From: CAVQBJ01 sp963724405
GTDB lineage: Bacteria > Actinomycetota > Thermoleophilia > Solirubrobacterales > Solirubrobacteraceae
Length of the DNA: 64,000 nt
Assembly: GCA_963724405.1 (NCBI GenBank)
Contig: CAVRUQ010000003.1
Span: 682,001 to 746,000 of the forward strand
Direction: 5' to 3'
Shown here: piece after piece, positions 49,579-58,220 of the stretch
Position numbering within the stretch: the first letter of the stretch is position 1
Layout of the letters: the number at the start of each line of letters is the position of its first letter
Position numbers and translations under genes: made by a program
Notes under the pieces: generated by a model
Database searches by the model: none
What the model saw: only the letters and a program-made list of their open reading frames with translations
Told to the model about the DNA's origin: nothing

Positions 49579-50820
49579 CTAGGCGGCGACCGCGCTTGCC
49601 TCGGGGAGGAAGCTGGTGAACGACCCGGGCGAAGGGTCATCCATCTCGCACAGGAGCGTCGACCAGCCGAAGTCGCGAGCGGCCAGCCCTCGCCCGGTGC
49701 GCGCGTGGTAGTACTCACGAAACCCTTCGCGCGCGACGAGTCCGCCCATGCGCGCGACGTGGTCCTCGGCGAGGAGGTCGTAGCCCAGGCGACGCAGGCC
49801 GAGGCCGACGAGCCACAGCGTGTTCATCCAGGCGTGCCCGCGCCAGTGGCGGCGGAAGCCCCAGAAGTGCTCGCGCAGTGAGTAGGAGCGGTCGGCGGCG
49901 GCGACGGCGACGAGCGGGCAGGCAGAGTCGGCGAACGCGCCGGAGATCAGGAACTGGCGCACGAGCCGGTGGCCGATGTCCTCGGGGAGGTCTGGGAGGG
50001 CCAACGGGGCGAGCGTGTCCCACGTCAGCGGCACGCGCTCCCGCGCGCACTCGCGGTAGGGGTTGCGTGCGTCGTCGATGAACCGCCCGAGCTCGTGGTC
50101 GTAGCAGCGGTCGACCAGGGCGCGCGTCAGCGACGGGCGTCCGAGCGCCTGCTCGGACAGCGACCAGATGACGTTCGTGAGCACCTCGCACACGAGCGGG
50201 CGTCCAGCGTCCTGGACGCGCTGGATGTCGAACCCAAGTTGGCGGTTGCGGGCGACCAGGGCGGGGAACAGCGGGGTGCCCTGGGCGTACGGACCCCACA
50301 CGTGGTCGAATTTCGGGCTCGCGTCCATGCCCGACTCGTCGGGCTGAAGGAGCCACAGCAGTCCGTCGTCCTCGAGCGCCCGGTGGCTACGAAGCCAGTG
50401 GTGGTGCTCTGCGATCGCCGGGTTCTCGGCGGGCTCGCCGACGGCGGCGCGCCACGCCCAGGCGAGCATCGGCGGTTGGATCGTGCCCGTCGCGCGGTCG
50501 CCCCGGCCGATCACGTTGTAACGGAAGCATTTGCGGCGGTGCAGCCTTTGTCCCCAGAAGACGGTGTGCCCGATGAAGCCGTCGCGGCTGGCGGCCAGCA
50601 GCGTCTGAAGCTCGGTGCGGGCGCGGTCGGGCTGGGTGCGGGCGCGCACGATCGCGTGCATGCACGAATCCCAGTACCACTGCCACGGGTAGGTGCTCGG
50701 GCTGGGCACCGAGAACCCGTAGGGCACGCCGTCCTGCTCGCCCTCGCGCCAGTTGGCATCGAGCAGCGCAAGCGCCTGCTCGTGCACCGACACCGGAAGT
50801 CGTTCCATTCCCTCGAACAT
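49579..50820 (-). CDS. GH63-like (alpha/alpha)6-barrel glycosidase
   Basis: The 413-residue protein has the barrel motifs of the GH63/mannosylglycerate-hydrolase-like group: YPWQWYWDSCMHAIVRA near residue 45, GTIQPPMLAWAWRAA, and a C-terminal EGFREYYHARTGRGLAARDFGWSTLL. These families cleave alpha-glucosyl or alpha-mannosyl bonds, and glucosylglycerate or similar compatible solutes are possible substrates. It has no signal peptide, so a cytoplasmic role is likely. The first ATG is at 50820. A second ATG four codons later has CGAGGGA right next to it. It converges with the guanidine-type operon. Confidence 0.82.
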   Translation of the reverse strand: MFEGMERLPVSVHEQALALLDANWREGEQDGVPYGFSVPSPSTYPWQWYWDSCMHAIVRARTQPDRARTELQTLLAASRDGFIGHTVFWGQRLHRRKCFRYNVIGRGDRATGTIQPPMLAWAWRAAVGEPAENPAIAEHHHWLRSHRALEDDGLLWLLQPDESGMDASPKFDHVWGPYAQGTPLFPALVARNRQLGFDIQRVQDAGRPLVCEVLTNVIWSLSEQALGRPSLTRALVDRCYDHELGRFIDDARNPYRECARERVPLTWDTLAPLALPDLPEDIGHRLVRQFLISGAFADSACPLVAVAAADRSYSLREHFWGFRRHWRGHAWMNTLWLVGLGLRRLGYDLLAEDHVARMGGLVAREGFREYYHARTGRGLAARDFGWSTLLCEMDDPSPGSFTSFLPEASAVAA

Positions 50821-51276
50821 ATGCGTTGTCGCTGTTATCGGCGCCTGCGCAGTGAACTCAACCGGGCTTTCTTGACCCCGGCCCGCTCGAGGCGCATCGC
50901 ATTGGCCGGGCGGGACGAGAACCTACGCGGGTTATGAGCTGGCCCAAATGCTGGGCCCCGGGCGGAGAAAGGCCCAGCACCGAGCGCGAGGCCCAGGCCG
51001 GTCCGGCCGGGAGCGGTCACGCCGCGCCAGCGCCCCGCCCGCTCACGCACCCGGGCGTGACGGCGCCCGGGGCGCCCCTCATCGTCGACTATCTCGGCTT
51101 TCGCGTCGCTCTCGCGCTCCGAGCCGGCCGGCCGGCGACCGCCTCGACCGCCGGGTCGGACGTCATCCAGGAAGCGCTCGAACGCGATGTCGTCACCAAA
51201 CAACGCGCCGACCTCGCTCGCGTGCCCGCAGCCACGATCCATGCTCTCGCCTCGGCGTGTTTGGGTGACCCGGGTC
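50821..51276. other. 456-bp stretch without a recognisable gene
   Basis: Long open frames exist on both strands, as expected at this GC content, but none has a family motif, a membrane helix or a ribosome binding site that I can support. The left end should contain the promoter of the GH63-like gene (AT-richer run gataacagcgacaacgcatatg on the minus strand). Confidence 0.5.
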
Positions 51277-51489
51277 CTATCGCTCGGGGTCGTCGCGTTG
51301 GCATGGCTCGCCCGTCAACGCGGGTTCGTCAGGCCAGCGACCCTGCGCGTCGAAGAACTCGCGCGCGGCGTCCTCGCCGGCACGCTCGCGATCGACGTTC
51401 TGGAGCCCTGGTCCCCAGCTGCGCCAGCCGAGGACCAGGAAGCCGATGATCAGCACGAGGATTAGCGGCGCGATTTCGTTGGCGAGCAT
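51277..51489 (-). CDS. Small single-pass membrane protein
   Basis: The 70-residue product has an N-terminal helix (IAPLILVLIIGFLVLGW) and a soluble tail with AREFFDAQGRWPDEPALTGE. The EFFDxxGxWPDE motif recurs in short actinobacterial proteins of unknown function, which supports coding. The ATG at 51489 gives MLANEIAP and no Shine-Dalgarno sequence is clear. It lies alone between a gene-poor stretch and the repeat protein. Confidence 0.55.
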   Translation of the reverse strand: MLANEIAPLILVLIIGFLVLGWRSWGPGLQNVDRERAGEDAAREFFDAQGRWPDEPALTGEPCQRDDPER

Positions 51490-51701
51490 GATGGCGTCCG
51501 TTCAGGTGGCAGAGCGACTCTGGTCGCCCGGCACAGGCGCTCGGCGGGGCGCGTCGCCTCTGTGTCTCTGGCGATGTCAGGGTATTACGGGCGGCCGACC
51601 CGCCAGGGACAACACGCTGGAACCATCAAAGGACAACCGACCGGACGAAGTTCGAAATCCTCGGTCTGGCGCGGGATCCGCCAGCTACATGCCCACCGTG
51701 T

Positions 51702-52565
51702 CTAACCGACCGCGACGCACGAGATGAGGTAATGACCGCCGCCGGAATCTCGCTCGAGACACGTGAGTTGCAGCGCCGCGCCGGTCGCCGGGCGAGTGAA
51801 GATGTAGCTGCCGTAGGTGAACGAGGTGGCGTCGTAGATCTTGTCGGCGGGGACGCCTGGAACCAACGTGAATGAAGTCGGCGTCGGCGCGCTAGCGCTG
51901 TAGTAGCCGACGCCTTCGCCGACGATCGTGTCCGCGCTGTTGGTGTGAAGCAACCGTAGGGCGCCCGACGGGCCGCTCAGCACCTCCAAGCCAGTGCGCG
52001 AATCGCCGAACACGACGTTCCCCGCGCTGCCGGCAGAGGCAGAGCCCACAAGAAGCTGATCGCTCCGGGCCAGGCCGTTCAAGCCGACACCGCCGATCGT
52101 GTCGGCATTCGCCGCGTTTGTCGCGTTGGCCGCCTGGTTCGCGGTGCCGGCCGTCGTGGCACTGCCGGCCGTCGTGGCACTGCCGGCCGTCGTGGCACTG
52201 CCCGCCGTCGTGGCACTGCCCGCCGTCGTGGCACTGCCCGCCGTCGTGGCACTGCCCGCCGTGGTCGCAGTGTCCGCCCGCGTAGCCGTGTCGGCTGTGG
52301 CGGCTGCGGGCACCTTGCCGAGGGTGGCCGCGACGATTTGCGCCCCGGTCAACGAGGCTGGTGCCACGCTGGCGGCCGTGACCGCACGCGGCGCGAGCTT
52401 GCTCGCCGTCACCGCATGCGCCTTCAACTGCCGTGCACCGATGCTGTTCGCCGGAATGCGCAGCGCCGCCGCCGATACTCCTCCGAGTCCCAGGAAGAGC
52501 GCGAGACTGGCGACGACGTTCGCGTAGTTCAGGCGCCCGCCGAGCGCCTTCGCAATCTTGGACAT
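51702..52565 (-). CDS. Secreted/anchored repeat protein with TTAGSA repeats
   Basis: The 287-residue protein starts MSKIAKALGGRLNYANVVAS, followed by a membrane helix (LALFLGLGGVSAAAL). Then comes the IPANSIGARQLKAHAVTASKLAPRAVTAASVAPASLTG segment, a known layout of Solirubrobacterales-type surface proteins (NSIGxxQLKxxAVxxxKLAxxAV). About residues 95-140 are TTAGSA tandem repeats, then a beta-rich C-terminal domain with two Cys (LTCLERDSGGGHYLISC) that could form a disulfide. Function is unknown and a surface or wall role is inferred. The ATG at 52565 is chosen since it opens the conserved N-terminus. Confidence 0.8.
   Translation of the reverse strand: MSKIAKALGGRLNYANVVASLALFLGLGGVSAAALRIPANSIGARQLKAHAVTASKLAPRAVTAASVAPASLTGAQIVAATLGKVPAAATADTATRADTATTAGSATTAGSATTAGSATTAGSATTAGSATTAGSATTAGTANQAANATNAANADTIGGVGLNGLARSDQLLVGSASAGSAGNVVFGDSRTGLEVLSGPSGALRLLHTNSADTIVGEGVGYYSASAPTPTSFTLVPGVPADKIYDATSFTYGSYIFTRPATGAALQLTCLERDSGGGHYLISCVAVG
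52150..52257. repeat. Six 18-bp tandem repeats encoding TTAGSA
   Basis: The unit gccgtcgtggcactgccg is repeated six times, with one wobble difference (last base g or c) that splits the array into two near-identical blocks. Each unit encodes TTAGSA on the minus strand. The near-identity suggests recent expansion and likely length variation between strains. Confidence 0.9.
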
Positions 52566-52679
52566 GGTGACCCCTGTGCCGCTCGTTTGCCGTGCTTCGG
52601 ACGGCAAACAGAATAGGCGCGCGACATCCGATTTCGGCGCCAAGCCACGCGCGCCGACCTGGCGGGCAGCCGACCGCCC

Positions 52680-53165
52680 TTAGGTGAGCTCGTCGGCGGA
52701 CGGCATCGCTTCGGGGGAGGGCCCGCCGACGGCCACCGAGCCGGCCATGATCCGGTCGATCTGCTCGAGGTCTGCCTCGCTCAGGCTCAGCTCGGCGGCG
52801 ATGACGCTGTCTTCGATGTGACGCGGCTGCCGTGCCCGGACGATCGCGACATTCACGGCCGGGTTTCGCCAAGGCCCACGCCACGGCCAGTTGGGCGACC
52901 GAGCAACCGGGCTCTTCGGCCGCGAACCGCTTCAGCCGATCGACGATCTCCAGGTTACGCCTGAAGGCATCCCCCTTGAACACCGGGCTTGCGCGTCGCC
53001 AATCGTCGTCGGCGAACGACGTGTCGACGTGCATGGCGCCCGTCAGCAGGCCGTGCGCCCGTGGCCCGTAGACGAAGACCCCGATGTCGTGCTCGCGCGC
53101 ATAGGGGAGCAACTCGCTCTCGATGTCCCGGCGGAACAGGTGATACGGCGGTTGCAACCGGGGAC
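52680..53165 (-). pseudogene. Aldo/keto reductase pseudogene (5' truncated and frameshifted)
   Basis: The minus strand reads LQPPYHLFRRDIESELLPYA, then GVFVYGPRAHGLLTGAM and CSVAQLAVAWALAKPG in one frame. It then continues as VNVAIVRARQPRHIEDSV and LSLSEADLEQIDRIMAGS in the next frame, ending DELT and TAA at 52680-52682. One extra base near 52860 (a C in ggccgtgaatg) explains the shift. The first 150 or so residues of the family are missing beyond about 53165. The enzyme is therefore dead twice over. Confidence 0.8.
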
Positions 53166-53308
53166 CGGTTCGAGCGGAATGCTCTCTGATGAAGCAAGAA
53201 CGACACGGAAGACTAACCAGCCACCGGCGAGGGGCAAGCCACTTCCCCGTTCGCGAGCGAGCGCCTCTCGCGGTGAGCGCGGTTCGCGGTTGTGGCAGGA
53301 TTGGTCAC

Positions 53309-53875
53309 ATGGCTCCAGCCCCGGCGGATCCCTCCTCGGTGATCCGGGAGTTCGATGGGGAGGCTTTGTACGCGGCATTGGATGCCAAGCGTCGCGCGGA
53401 GGGACTCAGCTGGCCGGGCGCCGCCAGGGCGATCTGGGAGATGGCGCCCGTGCTGAATGGGGCTCGCGCCGCGCGCGGACTGGCGAACCATCCGATCAGC
53501 CCATCGACGATGCAGAGTCTGGGCAAGCGCGGCAACACCAGCTGCCAGCACGCCCTGTTCTTCCTGCGCTGGCTGGACCGCACGCCGGAGAGCTTCCTGG
53601 CCGGCGCCGCTGTCGACGCCGGCGCGCCGCTGCCGCCGTGCGGCCCGGACCGGCGCCCGCGCTGGGACCTCAAGGCGCTGCACGCCGGGTTGAATGAATC
53701 CCGCGCCAGCCGCGGGGCGACGTGGTCGCAGACGGCACACGACCTGCGCTGCCAGCCGAGCCAGCTGACCGGGCTGAAGACGGCCCGCTTCGCAACCGGA
53801 ATGGCCCTCGCGATGCGCATCACCCAGTGGGTCGGCCGCCCGGCCGCCGAGTTCATCTACCGCGCGCGCTGGTGA
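53309..53875 (+). CDS. Protein with two tandem helix-turn-helix-like domains
   Basis: The 188-residue protein contains two similar halves. The first is EALYAALDAKRRAEGLSWPGAARAIW with LFFLRWLDRTPESF. The second is LKALHAGLNESRASRGATWSQTAHDL with ALAMRITQWVGRPAAEF. Each looks like an XRE-type helix-turn-helix domain, as in short phage-repressor folds, with an L-x-S/T-W recognition-helix lead. The duplicated layout suggests one chain that contacts two half-sites. Function is unknown, and it is probably a transcription regulator. The ATG at 53309 is preferred. It lies beside a pseudogene and a two-component system. Confidence 0.7.
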   Translation: MAPAPADPSSVIREFDGEALYAALDAKRRAEGLSWPGAARAIWEMAPVLNGARAARGLANHPISPSTMQSLGKRGNTSCQHALFFLRWLDRTPESFLAGAAVDAGAPLPPCGPDRRPRWDLKALHAGLNESRASRGATWSQTAHDLRCQPSQLTGLKTARFATGMALAMRITQWVGRPAAEFIYRARW

Positions 53876-53994
53876 CGCGAAGCACCGACCGGCGTCTCGC
53901 GCAGCGGTGCGCTGCCAGGGCAGGCGCTCGGGTTGCGGGCCTGGTCGTTAGCCGGCAGGCCGGACGGAGCCCTCCGCCCGACGGTGTCGGCGCG

Positions 53995-55215
53995 CTATGC
54001 CAGCGGCTTCTGGTTCGCCGGGGGTTCCTGCGGCGGGCCGGCATCCGCCTTGGGGAAGCGGATCGTCACGGCGAGCCCACCGGCCGGCTGAGCTCGCGCG
54101 ACGAGGCTGGCGTCGTGCGCGGTCGCGATGGCGCCGACGATCGAGAGCCCGAGCCCGTGATGGCCATAGCCGTTTGTGCGGTCGGCGTCGAGCCGCTGGA
54201 AGGGCTCGAACAGCCGCTCGGTCTGCTCGGGCGGGATTCGCAAACCCGTGTTGCTGACGGCGACGAACGGCCCCTCGGGGTCGCTGGCCGTACGCACGGT
54301 CATGCGGCCCCCGGGCACGTTGTGATCCACGGCGTTGTCGATCAGGTTCGCGATGAGCCGCTGCAGGAGCGCGGGATCCCCGGCGGCGGTCGCGGAGTCG
54401 AGGCTCGCGTCGAGCTGCAGCGACCGGTGTTCCATCCTCAGCCGCGCGGCGGACAGCGCGCGCTCGGTGAGCGCCGCCAGGTCGACCGGCTCGCGGCGCT
54501 CCAGCCCGCGCTCGCTGCTGGCCAGGGTGAGGAGCGCCTCGAGCAGCCGCTCGTGCTCGGACTGGGACGCGAGCAGCTCCTCGCACGTCGAGCGCAGCGT
54601 CTGCTCGGTCGCGTTCGGGTTGGCGAGCGCGACCTGCAGGAGCGTCCGCTCGAGGGTGAGCGGCGTCCGCAGCTCATGCGACGCGTTGGCGACGAACCGT
54701 CGTTGGGCCTCGAAGGAGGTCTCGAGCCGAGCGAGCAGGTCGTCGAGAGTGTCGCCGAGCTGCTTGAACTCGTCGTTCGGGCCGGCGAGGGCAAGGCGCT
54801 CGTGCAGGTTGCCGGCGGAGATCGTGCGGGCGGCGTCGGTGATCGCGCGCAGCGGTCGCAGGACCCGGCCGGCGGCAAACCATCCGAGGATCGCCGACCC
54901 CACTGCCGTGACCGCCAGCACGAGCCATGACACGCTGACCAGCCGGCCCAGATCAGCGTTGTGCTGGTCCACCACGAACTGGTGTGCCGCCGGGGGGGCT
55001 CCCGCTCCGGCCGGCGCAACCGCAACCGCTGACGATCCCGCGGCCGCGACGCTGATCGCCCCCGACCGCGTGGTCAGGAAATAGGTGCCGGCGAGCAGCA
55101 CGGTTCCGAACAGCAGGAACAGGCCCGAGTACAGCAACGTGAGCCGCAGTCGGGCGGTGCGCGGCGGCAGCCGCAGCCACGCGGTGGGTGCCAGCGATCG
55201 GGCGAGCGAGGACAA
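53995..55215 (-). CDS. Sensor histidine kinase
   Basis: The 406-residue protein has two membrane helices (about 25-47 and 93-116) around an extracytoplasmic loop of 45 residues, and a HAMP segment to about residue 170. The H-box has His180 in RFVANASHELRTPL, the N-box is LIANLIDNAVDHN, the G1 region is VAVSNTGLRIP and the G2 region is GYGHHGLGLSIV. It should autophosphorylate and pass phosphate to the response regulator encoded just upstream. The TTG at 55215 lies 6 nt after the regulator stop. The extracytoplasmic loop is Ala/Pro-rich with no recognised sensor domain. Confidence 0.9.
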   Translation of the reverse strand: MSSLARSLAPTAWLRLPPRTARLRLTLLYSGLFLLFGTVLLAGTYFLTTRSGAISVAAAGSSAVAVAPAGAGAPPAAHQFVVDQHNADLGRLVSVSWLVLAVTAVGSAILGWFAAGRVLRPLRAITDAARTISAGNLHERLALAGPNDEFKQLGDTLDDLLARLETSFEAQRRFVANASHELRTPLTLERTLLQVALANPNATEQTLRSTCEELLASQSEHERLLEALLTLASSERGLERREPVDLAALTERALSAARLRMEHRSLQLDASLDSATAAGDPALLQRLIANLIDNAVDHNVPGGRMTVRTASDPEGPFVAVSNTGLRIPPEQTERLFEPFQRLDADRTNGYGHHGLGLSIVGAIATAHDASLVARAQPAGGLAVTIRFPKADAGPPQEPPANQKPLA

Positions 55216-55220
55216 GCGGT

Positions 55221-55874
55221 TCAGATCCGGTAGCCGCCCTCGCGGACGGTCTCGATCAGCGGCGGGTCGCCGAGCTTCGCCCGCAGCCGGCCGATGGTTG
55301 TCTTCACCGTTGTCGTGAACGGATTGGCGGCCTCGTCCCAGACCCGCTCGAGGAGCTCCTCGGCGGAGACGACGCGTCCGTCGGCGGCGAGCAGGTACTC
55401 GAGCACCGCGAGCTCCTTCGGGCTCAGCGCGAGCCGGCGCTCGCCGCGAATCGCCGCCCTCCGCGCCGGGTCGACGGCGAGATCCCCGTGGATGAGGGTG
55501 GGCCAGCGGGCGGGCGTCGTGCGGCGGGCCAACGCGCGGATGCGCGCCACGAGCTCGGCGAAGTCGAACGGCTTCGTCAGGTAATCGTCGGCGCCCAGCC
55601 CGAGGCCGTCGACTCGATCGGCGACCGTGCTCGACGCGGTGAGCATGAGCACCCGCGTCTCGGTGCCCTTCGCGGCGAGCGTCCGGCACACCTGATCTCC
55701 GTGCGTCGCGGGCAGGTCGCGGTCGAGGACGATGACGTCGTAGCGATTGACGGCCTCGTGCGCGAGTCCCTCCGCTCCGTCGAAGGCGAGGTCGACCGCC
55801 ATCCCCTCGCGGCGCAGCCCCTCGGCCAACGCCGTGGCGAGCCGCCGGTGATCTTCGACGACCAGGATGCGCAT
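55221..55874 (-). CDS. OmpR-family response regulator
   Basis: The 217-residue protein has a receiver domain with the phospho-acceptor Asp51 (YDVIVLDRDLP), acidic pair Glu7/Asp8, Lys101 (LTKPFDF), and a C-terminal winged helix with SPKELAVLEYLLAADGRVVSAEELLERVW and TTTVKTTIGRLRAKLG. It should bind direct or inverted repeats as a dimer when phosphorylated by the kinase encoded 5 bp downstream. The divergent gene on the other side encodes a lipoprotein followed by a MacAB-type export system, and nested inverted repeats lie in the gap. Confidence 0.93.
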   Translation of the reverse strand: MRILVVEDHRRLATALAEGLRREGMAVDLAFDGAEGLAHEAVNRYDVIVLDRDLPATHGDQVCRTLAAKGTETRVLMLTASSTVADRVDGLGLGADDYLTKPFDFAELVARIRALARRTTPARWPTLIHGDLAVDPARRAAIRGERRLALSPKELAVLEYLLAADGRVVSAEELLERVWDEAANPFTTTVKTTIGRLRAKLGDPPLIETVREGGYRI

Positions 55875-55896
55875 CGCACCAGGATGGCGGATCAAA

Positions 55897-55937
55897 GGTG
55901 ACAGTCGGGTCACAGTCGTCGTGACCGAGCTGTCACC
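55897..55937. promoter_or_regulatory. Nested inverted repeats between the response regulator and export operon
   Basis: The outer arms GGTGACAG (55897-55904) and CTGTCACC (55930-55937) are perfect complements. The inner arms GGTCAC (55908-55913) and GTGACC (55921-55926) are too. All four share a GTSAC core. The array lies in the 122-bp divergent region and is a good candidate binding site for the OmpR-type regulator, with control in both directions. Confidence 0.6.
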
Positions 55938-55996
55938 ACCTCCGCCGTACAACTGTCGCCGTCCATGCGCCCAACGGCTGACAGGAGACGCAAGCG

Positions 55997-56647
55997 ATGA
56001 TGATCACGCGACTCGCCACGGCGAGGATCCCAGGTGACAGGGGCGCCCCGCGCCTCAGACGGCTCTGCGCGCTGGCGGTGACGGCGGGCCTTGCGCTCCT
56101 CGCGGCTGGATGCGGCTCGTCCGGCCCGACCGCGACGAACGGCCAGTCGCCGCAGAGCTTCGCCGCCGCGGCGTTCAAGTTCGCCAGCTGCATGCGCGCG
56201 CACGGCCTGCCCAACTTTCCCGATCCGGTGGTGCACAGCAGCGCGAACGGGGACCAGGCGGTGGGCATCCGCGTCACACCGGCGGAGACCGGTACGCCGT
56301 CGTTCCAGACGGCGCAGCACGCCTGCCAAGGCATCCTGCCGGCACCTGAGAACACCGGCCCGAGCGAGACGCCCCAGCAGCTTCGGCGGAAGTTGCAGGC
56401 CGAGCTCGCCTTCGTGCGCTGCCTGCGCAGCCACGGGCTGAGCAACTTCCCCGACCCCAACGCCCAGGGCAAGCTGTCGCCCGAGGCGCTCACCGCGTCA
56501 GGAGTGGACCTCCAATCGCCGGCGTTTGCGAGCGCCGGCCAGGCATGCCTGCCAGCGGCCGCCGGCCTCATCACCCCGGCGGAGCTGGCGCAGGTCGAGC
56601 ACGGCGGCGCGGGCGGGGTCCACCAGTCCTCGACCGCAGGTCAATGA
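55997..56647 (+). CDS. Lipoprotein with duplicated CxRxHG motif
   Basis: The 216-residue protein has a lipoprotein signal with lipobox LAAGC near residue 39. Two similar units follow: FKFASCMRAHGLPNFPDP and LAFVRCLRSHGLSNFPDPN. Each has a Cys, an Arg, a His-Gly and the NFPDP motif, plus further Cys in HACQGIL and QACLPAA. The Cys pairs may form disulfides. Such lipoproteins are common beside MacAB-type systems in actinobacteria, but their role is unknown. The gene is divergent from the two-component genes and 37 bp ahead of the adaptor gene. Confidence 0.85.
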   Translation: MMITRLATARIPGDRGAPRLRRLCALAVTAGLALLAAGCGSSGPTATNGQSPQSFAAAAFKFASCMRAHGLPNFPDPVVHSSANGDQAVGIRVTPAETGTPSFQTAQHACQGILPAPENTGPSETPQQLRRKLQAELAFVRCLRSHGLSNFPDPNAQGKLSPEALTASGVDLQSPAFASAGQACLPAAAGLITPAELAQVEHGGAGGVHQSSTAGQ

Positions 56648-56684
56648 CGCCGCCCAGGAGAAGCGGACCGCGCCGCGCGGGCTG

Positions 56685-58220
56685 ATGGCGCGACGGCCGC
56701 CGAGCTCCCGGGTGGGAGACGGACTCGCGCACGGTGCGCGCGGCGTCCACGGCGCCCGCCGGCGGACCGTGGTCGGCGCGGTGGCGGCGATCGCCGCCGC
56801 GGCCGCCGCGGTCGCGGCCATCATCGCCAGCGACGCCTCGGGAACCGGTAACGGAGACCGCCGGCCCCTGACCGCGTCCGGCGCGGTGACCGTGCAGCGC
56901 CGCGACCTTGTGGCGACCGACACCGAAACGGGCACGCTCGGTTACGCCGACCCACAGACCGTGTACAACCGGTTGAGCGGCACGATCACCTCGCTGCCCT
57001 CGGTCGGACAGGTGTTCCAGCCCGGTCAGACGCTGTACGAGGTCGATAACACCCCCGTCGTCCTGTTCGAGGGCTCGACTCCGGCGTGGCGCGATCTCGC
57101 GTCGGGCGTGAGCGATGGCCCCGACGTGTACGAGCTCAATCGCAACTTGGCGGATCTGGGCTTCGACCCGTACCGGCAGCTCGCGCTCAACGACGTCTGG
57201 CAGCCGGCGACGTCCGACGCCGTCCAGCGCTGGCAGGCCTCGCTCGGCCGGCCGCAGACCGGCACGATCCCGCTCGGGCAGATCGTGTTCCTGCCGGGCG
57301 CGCAGCGCATCACGGCGGTGGACACCGTGCTCGGGTCGACAGGCCAGGCGGCCAGCGGCGGCTCGCCGGGCTCGAGCACGACGTCCGCGCCGCTCACGCC
57401 GCGGTCGGCGTTCGTCGACTTCTCCCCCGCTGCGCCCGGGCCCGCGGGGCCGACTGGGGCCTCGGGGCCCACCGGGCCCTCGGGACCAGCGACAAGCCCC
57501 GCAAGCCGGGCGCCCGACGGCGCACAGACCCCCACGGCCGCGCCGAAGGCCGGTGCAGCCAACGACTCGCCGGCCATCCTCTCGGCGCTCGAGGCGCTAC
57601 TGAAGGCCGAGGCCGCGCAGCCAAAGAGCAACGCGCCATCCGCCTCCCACTCGCCGGGGAGCGCGACGCCGCCGGCGAGCTCGAGCGGCGGGGCACCCGC
57701 CCAGGCCATCCTCCAGACGGCCTCGCCTCGCCTTGTCGTCAGTGTGGCGCTCGACGCGACCATGCAGAGCGAGGCGACGGTCGGTGCGGCGGTGACCGTG
57801 CAGCTGCCCGATGGAAGCACGGTGGGCGGCCGGGTGACGCACGTCAGCCCGGTGGCCCAGAGCAGCAGCACCTCGCCGGGCTCGAGCGGAAGCGGCAACG
57901 GGAACGGCAACGGCGCGTCGGGGTCGCCACCGGCAGCGACGATCCCGGTGACGGTCGCGCTCAGCGGCCAGGCGGCGACCACCTCGGGGCTCGACCAGGC
58001 GACCGTGAGCGTCAGCTTCGAGCAGCAGAAGGCAACGAACGTGTTGTCGGTGCCGGTCACCGCGCTGCTGGCCACCGCGGGCGGCGGCTACGCCCTCCAG
58101 GCGGCCGCGGCGCCCCATCGCCTGATCGCCGTCTCGCCGGGTCTGTTCGCCGCGGGGTACGTGCAGATCTCCGGCGCCGGCCTCTACGACGGGCTGCAGG
58201 TCACGGACTCCCAGGGGTGA
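56685..58220 (+). CDS. Periplasmic adaptor-like (MacA/HlyD) protein with peptidoglycan-binding domain
   Basis: The 511-residue protein has an N-terminal membrane anchor (TVVGAVAAIAAAAAAVAAII). An adaptor beta-domain follows (VQRRDLVATDTETGTLGYAD), then a peptidoglycan-binding module (LNRNLADLGFDPYRQLALND and AVQRWQASLGRPQTG, about residues 145-190). Next is a low-complexity insert of about 140 residues with collagen-like GPAGPTGASGPTGPSGP, then a C-terminal membrane-proximal region (VSFEQQKATNVLSVPVTALL). It would link the inner-membrane MacB-like transporter with the cell wall. The ATG at 56685 is chosen. Its stop overlaps the ATPase start. Confidence 0.85.
   Translation: MARRPPSSRVGDGLAHGARGVHGARRRTVVGAVAAIAAAAAAVAAIIASDASGTGNGDRRPLTASGAVTVQRRDLVATDTETGTLGYADPQTVYNRLSGTITSLPSVGQVFQPGQTLYEVDNTPVVLFEGSTPAWRDLASGVSDGPDVYELNRNLADLGFDPYRQLALNDVWQPATSDAVQRWQASLGRPQTGTIPLGQIVFLPGAQRITAVDTVLGSTGQAASGGSPGSSTTSAPLTPRSAFVDFSPAAPGPAGPTGASGPTGPSGPATSPASRAPDGAQTPTAAPKAGAANDSPAILSALEALLKAEAAQPKSNAPSASHSPGSATPPASSSGGAPAQAILQTASPRLVVSVALDATMQSEATVGAAVTVQLPDGSTVGGRVTHVSPVAQSSSTSPGSSGSGNGNGNGASGSPPAATIPVTVALSGQAATTSGLDQATVSVSFEQQKATNVLSVPVTALLATAGGGYALQAAAAPHRLIAVSPGLFAAGYVQISGAGLYDGLQVTDSQG

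Noticed and set aside
50835..51242. 135-codon minus-strand frame upstream of the GH63-like gene
   Set aside because: No recognisable domain, biased composition and no ribosome binding site.
51640..51680. gttcgaaatcc, resembling a tRNA T-loop
   Set aside because: No matching T-stem, anticodon arm or acceptor stem could be built around it.
52150..52257. Possible CRISPR or regulatory iterons
   Set aside because: The 18-bp units are contiguous and encode TTAGSA in a supported gene.
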